From Paraglaciecola polaris LMG 21857 (GTDB lineage: Bacteria > Pseudomonadota > Gammaproteobacteria > Enterobacterales > Alteromonadaceae), in the NCBI RefSeq assembly GCF_000315055.1, contig NZ_BAER01000059.1, positions 1 to 45,876 of the forward strand: a stretch of 45,876 bases of DNA, read 5' to 3'. Position numbers and translations under genes: made by a program. The notes under the pieces were generated by a model. That model ran no database searches, was not told the origin of the DNA, and worked only from the letters and a program-made list of their open reading frames with translations. Below, in pieces: positions 42,568 through 45,876 of this stretch. Positions within the stretch are counted from its first letter, which is position 1, and the number at the start of each line of letters is the position of its first letter.

Positions 42568-43932
42568 GTGCTAAAAAGCAGCCTTGGATTATTATGTACT
42601 TTAGCTTGGCTGTTTACAGGGCACAGCGATGTTATTCAGTATTTACCCTTCTTACACAATCAGGCTAATAGCAACCAGCAACCTCTACACTACCTGTACC
42701 GTGCTTATCGGGCCGGAGATGAGCAAGCTCTTGAGCAATTAAGTCAAAGGGCCATAGCGCTCAATGATGGCTATTGGCTGCATTTCGCCAAATTAGCAGG
42801 CTCTGCCCAAGCAAAGCGTTACTTTTCGTACCTGCAGGTTGGAAATGAAGGAAATAAAGCTGCTATAAAAGCGCTGAATTATTCCGCCAAGCGCGGTGAG
42901 CTAGATGCCCAAGTTGCGTTGTACCATCACTGGATCACTCAAAACCAATTAGAAAAGGCGCAGCACTGGTTATCGCGTGCCGCTAAACGTGATGCAAGTA
43001 GTGCACTCATGTATGCCAAATGGTTGTCACTCAAGGGACAAGAGTCACAAGCCTTAGAGTCACTTCAAATCGCTCAACAGCTGGGCAGCGCAGAAGCATT
43101 GAAGTTACTCAATATGCGTGCCGGGTCTGCTCCCAAAAAATACAGTGAATTAACGCTGGCTTCATCAAAAGCGGTCGTGGAAAATTGTGCCCAGCGGCTA
43201 CAGTTTGTTGCCAGCAGCTTGCATTCAGTTATGCAAGGACAAGCGTTCATCGATAATTTTGCCAACGATGAGCGCTTAAAAACCTTACCTATCTGTATCA
43301 ACCGTCCTTTATGGCTTGCTCCTGATTCATTAACGTGTTCAGGTAATTGGCAAGGAGCTGGCCGGTTAGGCTGTAATATGACCCGAATGAGCCAGTCACT
43401 TTTTGGGCAACGCTTCACCCATGTAGTGGTATTGGCGCAAGCAGGAAAGGCAAATGTACACAATGGGGTGATGTTTTTAGACAGTCAGGACGATTACAAC
43501 GTATTTGTACATGAGCTTGCACATTTCGCAGGTTTTATAGACGAATATCCATTGTCCGAAGGGCTGGCTAGCGTGATATGTGAGCTTAACGATGCCCCGA
43601 ACTTGCGAGTGAGTCGCCAAGGACATCAGCCTGACATGCTAGGTTGGCAAGGCTTAACGAAAGGTCAGCGTATTGCAGTCAGTGAATCACGCACCTGTGA
43701 TAATCACCAAGCTCAGGCTTATAAGCCCAGCACCAAAATGACCTTTATGGAGTTTTACGATGTGCCTTATATTCCCCCCATTTACCTACGGGCCTGGGCT
43801 GAACGACTCGCAAATAAGCCATTATTAACGCCTGCTTACATTAATTTTTATCAGGGTTATGATGCTAAAGGGGACACTGAGCAAGGTACGTATTGGCGAA
43901 CCCGCTACCAGCACTACCTACAAGCGGATTAA
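42568..43932 (+). CDS. Sel1-like repeat protein with a C-terminal HExxH zinc peptidase domain
   Basis: A 454-residue protein from a GTG start, the only in-frame start after an upstream TAA. An N-terminal hydrophobic segment may be a signal anchor (SLGLLCTLAWLFTG). Residues about 40-185 are Sel1/TPR-like helical repeats (AIKALNYSAKRGELDAQVALYHHWI, KAQHWLSRAAKRDASSALMYAKWL). The C-terminal half contains VHELAHFAGFIDEYPLSEG. H315, E316 and H319 form the zinc site, and D325 of the HExxHxxGxxD pattern could be the third ligand, somewhat like M64 or aspzincin-type enzymes. There are also paired Cys (around 207, 243, 257, 269). It follows nlpI by 27 bases without a ribosome site, which suggests coupling. 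Substrate unknown. Confidence 0.8.
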   Translation: MLKSSLGLLCTLAWLFTGHSDVIQYLPFLHNQANSNQQPLHYLYRAYRAGDEQALEQLSQRAIALNDGYWLHFAKLAGSAQAKRYFSYLQVGNEGNKAAIKALNYSAKRGELDAQVALYHHWITQNQLEKAQHWLSRAAKRDASSALMYAKWLSLKGQESQALESLQIAQQLGSAEALKLLNMRAGSAPKKYSELTLASSKAVVENCAQRLQFVASSLHSVMQGQAFIDNFANDERLKTLPICINRPLWLAPDSLTCSGNWQGAGRLGCNMTRMSQSLFGQRFTHVVVLAQAGKANVHNGVMFLDSQDDYNVFVHELAHFAGFIDEYPLSEGLASVICELNDAPNLRVSRQGHQPDMLGWQGLTKGQRIAVSESRTCDNHQAQAYKPSTKMTFMEFYDVPYIPPIYLRAWAERLANKPLLTPAYINFYQGYDAKGDTEQGTYWRTRYQHYLQAD

Positions 43933-44031
43933 GTAAAGCCAATTGGATCTAACGGGAAGTGTGATTTTTGTTCATACAGGCGGTATACTACTCGGACGAT
44001 TTATGATGTTTGTGGTAACCAACATAGCACT

Positions 44032-45090
44032 ATGAGCCAAGCACTTTCTATTGGTACGGTAGATTATCCGTTTCCAGCAAAACCAGCTCGATTAACTTCT
44101 GCTCAGCAACAAGATTACATCGACAAAATTAAACAGCTACTCATCGAGAAGAATGCCACGCTCGTTGCGCATTACTATACCGATCCTGAAATTCAGGCAT
44201 TGGCTGAGGCAACCGGTGGTTGTATTTCTGACTCCCTTGAAATGGCACGTTATGGCAGAGACTGTGACGCACAAACGCTTGTAGTGGCAGGAGTGCGTTT
44301 TATGGGAGAGACTGCAAAAATACTCAGCCCAGATAAAACTGTCATCATGCCAACCCTCGAGGCAACCTGTTCATTGGATATAGGGTGTCCTGAGGCTGAG
44401 TTTTCAGCATTCTGTGATGCGCATCCAGATCACACCGTTGTGGTTTACGCGAATACGTCTGCGGCAGTAAAAGCTCGGGCTGATTGGGTTGTAACGTCCA
44501 GCATCGCCCTTGAAATTGTTGAGCATTTAGACTCCCAAGGTAAAAAAATCATTTGGGCACCGGATCGTCACTTAGGTGCTTATATAGCCAAAGAAACTGG
44601 CGCAGACATGTTGATGTGGCAGGGGGAGTGTATCGTGCATGATGAGTTTTCTGCCAAAGCCCTGCGCGATATGAAACACCTTTACCCTGACGCTGCGGTA
44701 CTCGTGCATCCAGAGTCACCTGCTAGCGTGGTGGAGTTAGCCGATGCAGTTGGCTCAACGACCCAGTTAATAAATGCAGCAAAAACCATGTCTAATAGCC
44801 ATTTTATTGTTGCAACTGACCGTGGTATTTTTTATAAAATGCAGCACGCAGCCCCAGATAAAATTTTGCTTGAAGCACCAACGGCAGGTAATGGTGCAAC
44901 ATGTAAAAGCTGCGCCCATTGCCCGTGGATGGCTATGAATGGCTTACAGGCTATTTACGAAGCATTGACGGAAAAAAGCGGTCACGAGATCTTTGTTAGC
45001 GATGAACTACGTAAAAAAGCCCTGATACCACTAGACAGAATGCTCGATTTTTCCGCTGAGCTTAAAATGAAGGTAACAGGTAACGCCTAG
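44032..45090 (+). CDS. nadA: Quinolinate synthase A
   Basis: A 352-residue 4Fe-4S enzyme that condenses iminoaspartate with dihydroxyacetone phosphate to quinolinate in NAD synthesis. The cluster ligands are C113 ([11 protein letters not shown]), C200 (GECIVHDEF) and C297 ([10 protein letters not shown]), the same positions as in E. coli Nad[19 protein letters not shown] and [17 protein letters not shown] are substrate-binding segments. It is a single gene here, since nadB and nadC are not adjacent. A hairpin terminator follows. Confidence 0.97.
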   Translation: MSQALSIGTVDYPFPAKPARLTSAQQQDYIDKIKQLLIEKNATLVAHYYTDPEIQALAEATGGCISDSLEMARYGRDCDAQTLVVAGVRFMGETAKILSPDKTVIMPTLEATCSLDIGCPEAEFSAFCDAHPDHTVVVYANTSAAVKARADWVVTSSIALEIVEHLDSQGKKIIWAPDRHLGAYIAKETGADMLMWQGECIVHDEFSAKALRDMKHLYPDAAVLVHPESPASVVELADAVGSTTQLINAAKTMSNSHFIVATDRGIFYKMQHAAPDKILLEAPTAGNGATCKSCAHCPWMAMNGLQAIYEALTEKSGHEIFVSDELRKKALIPLDRMLDFSAELKMKVTGNA

Positions 45091-45121
45091 TTAAGCATTT
45101 GAAGGGATTATTAATCATGTG

Positions 45122-45145
45122 AAAGCCAGCTACTGCTGGCTTTTT
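45122..45145 (+). terminator. Terminator after nadA
   Basis: AAAGCCAGC (45122-45130), loop TACT, GCTGGCTTT (45135-45143), followed by TT. It lies 32 bases after the nadA stop. Confidence 0.88.
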
Positions 45146-45207
45146 CATTTTTCGGCCACATTAACAGTGTAGAGTTTTGTTTTAATTCCACTATTTAGGA
45201 GTGTTTC

Positions 45208-45798
45208 ATGCCAGATTTAAGCCGTTACAAAGGGATCGTTTTCGATATGGACGGAACGCTAATTGACTCAATGGGCTCACACGCTATTGCATGGCAACAA
45301 ACTTGTGAGCATTTTGGTTATCCTTTTGATGGTCAATATATTCATGACCTTGGGGGAGTACCGACACGGCAAATAGCCAAGTTACTTAATGAAAAACATG
45401 ACCTCCATCACGATGTAGACGACGTCGCCGAAGTCAAGCGTCAAGCTTGGTTAGCCCTCGATGACAATCTCAGTGTTATTGACGACACATTTCAAGTGAT
45501 GCAGCGCTACGAAGGCGTGTTACAAATGGGCATAGGGACAGGTTCAGAGCGAGACAATGCTATTCGTATGCTTACAGAAACGGGTTTACTCGACCGAGTC
45601 GAAACCGTGGTGACCGCATCAGATGTCACTAACGGTAAACCACACGGTGAAACGTTTTTAACCGTCGCGAAAAATATGGGCCTCAGAGCAGATGAATGTG
45701 TGGTGTTTGAAGATACAGAAATAGGCCGACAAGCTGCCGCAAATGCAGGCATGGATTGCATCATGGTCATAAACGGCAAGATTGAGCTACCTGCCTGA
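45208..45798 (+). CDS. yqaB: HAD family phosphatase, YqaB-like (fructose-1-phosphate phosphatase type)
   Basis: A 196-residue haloacid dehalogenase phosphatase of the beta-phosphoglucomutase subgroup. Motif I is VFDMDGTLIDS with nucleophile D13 and acid/base D15. Motif II is around MGIGTGSERDNA. Motif III/IV is TNGKPHGETFLTVAKNMG and CVVFEDTEIGRQAAANAGM. The cap domain (HAIAWQQTCEHFGYPFDGQYIHDLGGVPTRQIAKLL) matches E. coli YqaB, which dephosphorylates fructose-1-phosphate and related sugars, and the length is near that of YqaB (188). Ribosome site AGGAG. Confidence 0.87.
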   Translation: MPDLSRYKGIVFDMDGTLIDSMGSHAIAWQQTCEHFGYPFDGQYIHDLGGVPTRQIAKLLNEKHDLHHDVDDVAEVKRQAWLALDDNLSVIDDTFQVMQRYEGVLQMGIGTGSERDNAIRMLTETGLLDRVETVVTASDVTNGKPHGETFLTVAKNMGLRADECVVFEDTEIGRQAAANAGMDCIMVINGKIELPA

Positions 45799-45876
45799 TT
45801 AGCCTAAAAAGGTGTCAATTTAAGTGAAAACACAATAATTGTTTAATAAATAGTCGTCTTAATCGCTAATTAACCT

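Noticed and set aside
1-45876. CRISPR arrays, tRNA/rRNA genes, insertion sequences or prophage genes
   Set aside because: I found no regularly spaced repeats, cloverleaf genes, transposase or integrase motifs on either strand by reading; a covariance-model scan was not possible here.
1-45876. An exosortase for the five PEP-CTERM proteins
   Set aside because: No multi-helix protein with the exosortase Cys/Arg/His motif pattern is encoded in the window; it must be elsewhere in the genome.

Overview
The window reads as chromosomal DNA of a marine gammaproteobacterium of the order Alteromonadales, most likely Alteromonadaceae near Glaciecola/Paraglaciecola. This placement is an inference from gene content: several PEP-CTERM proteins, two TonB-dependent receptors, a TRAP transporter, an NlpI lipoprotein, a YegD-type Hsp70 and moderately AT-rich DNA. 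No search was run. I see no rRNA, tRNA, CRISPR array, integrase or insertion sequence. Several starts were moved downstream of the longest open frame because a Shine-Dalgarno site and a signal peptide or conserved N-terminus support the internal start.

Layout. 0-4.1 kb: a sulfotransferase and an SDR oxidoreductase on the minus strand, then a large-subunit catalase (katE). 4.4-7.2 kb: a complete TRAP transporter operon (solute-binding protein, small permease, large permease). 7.3-9.8 kb: an AraC-type regulator followed by decaying genes, namely an EamA exporter split by one in-frame TGA and the C-terminal remnant of an S9 peptidase that has lost its nucleophile and carries an in-frame stop. 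10.0-11.8 kb: a tandem pair of PEP-CTERM proteins. 11.8-16.4 kb: topB and a Tat-exported PhoD-type phosphatase, divergently transcribed. 16.4-21.0 kb: an NCS1-type permease coupled to a long-chain mannitol/uronate dehydrogenase, then a nitroreductase. 21.0-22.5 kb: yegD.

22.6-28.8 kb is the most unusual block. It is a minus-strand gene run encoding, in order of transcription, a TolB-like propeller protein, a small secreted protein, a propeller protein ending in a dockerin, a cohesin-like protein with a PEP-CTERM-type tail, and a TonB-dependent receptor. It looks like a two-component cohesin/dockerin surface assembly coupled to an outer-membrane receptor.

28.9-38.4 kb: a membrane-anchored protein of unknown function with no clear start codon, a YHYH-domain lipoprotein with a His-rich secreted partner, a purple-acid-phosphatase-like enzyme, and a FecI/FecR cell-surface signalling pair with an STN-domain TonB receptor. 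38.5-40.8 kb: a second tandem pair of PEP-CTERM paralogues, each ending in a CGAA-tetraloop terminator. 41.0-45.8 kb: housekeeping genes (cdd, nlpI, a Sel1-repeat/zinc-peptidase protein, nadA, a YqaB-like HAD phosphatase).

Five proteins carry PEP-CTERM-type sorting tails, but no exosortase is encoded here, so the sorting enzyme must lie elsewhere. Three metallophosphatase-type or YHYH proteins and two TonB receptors suggest that nutrient scavenging at the cell surface is a major theme.
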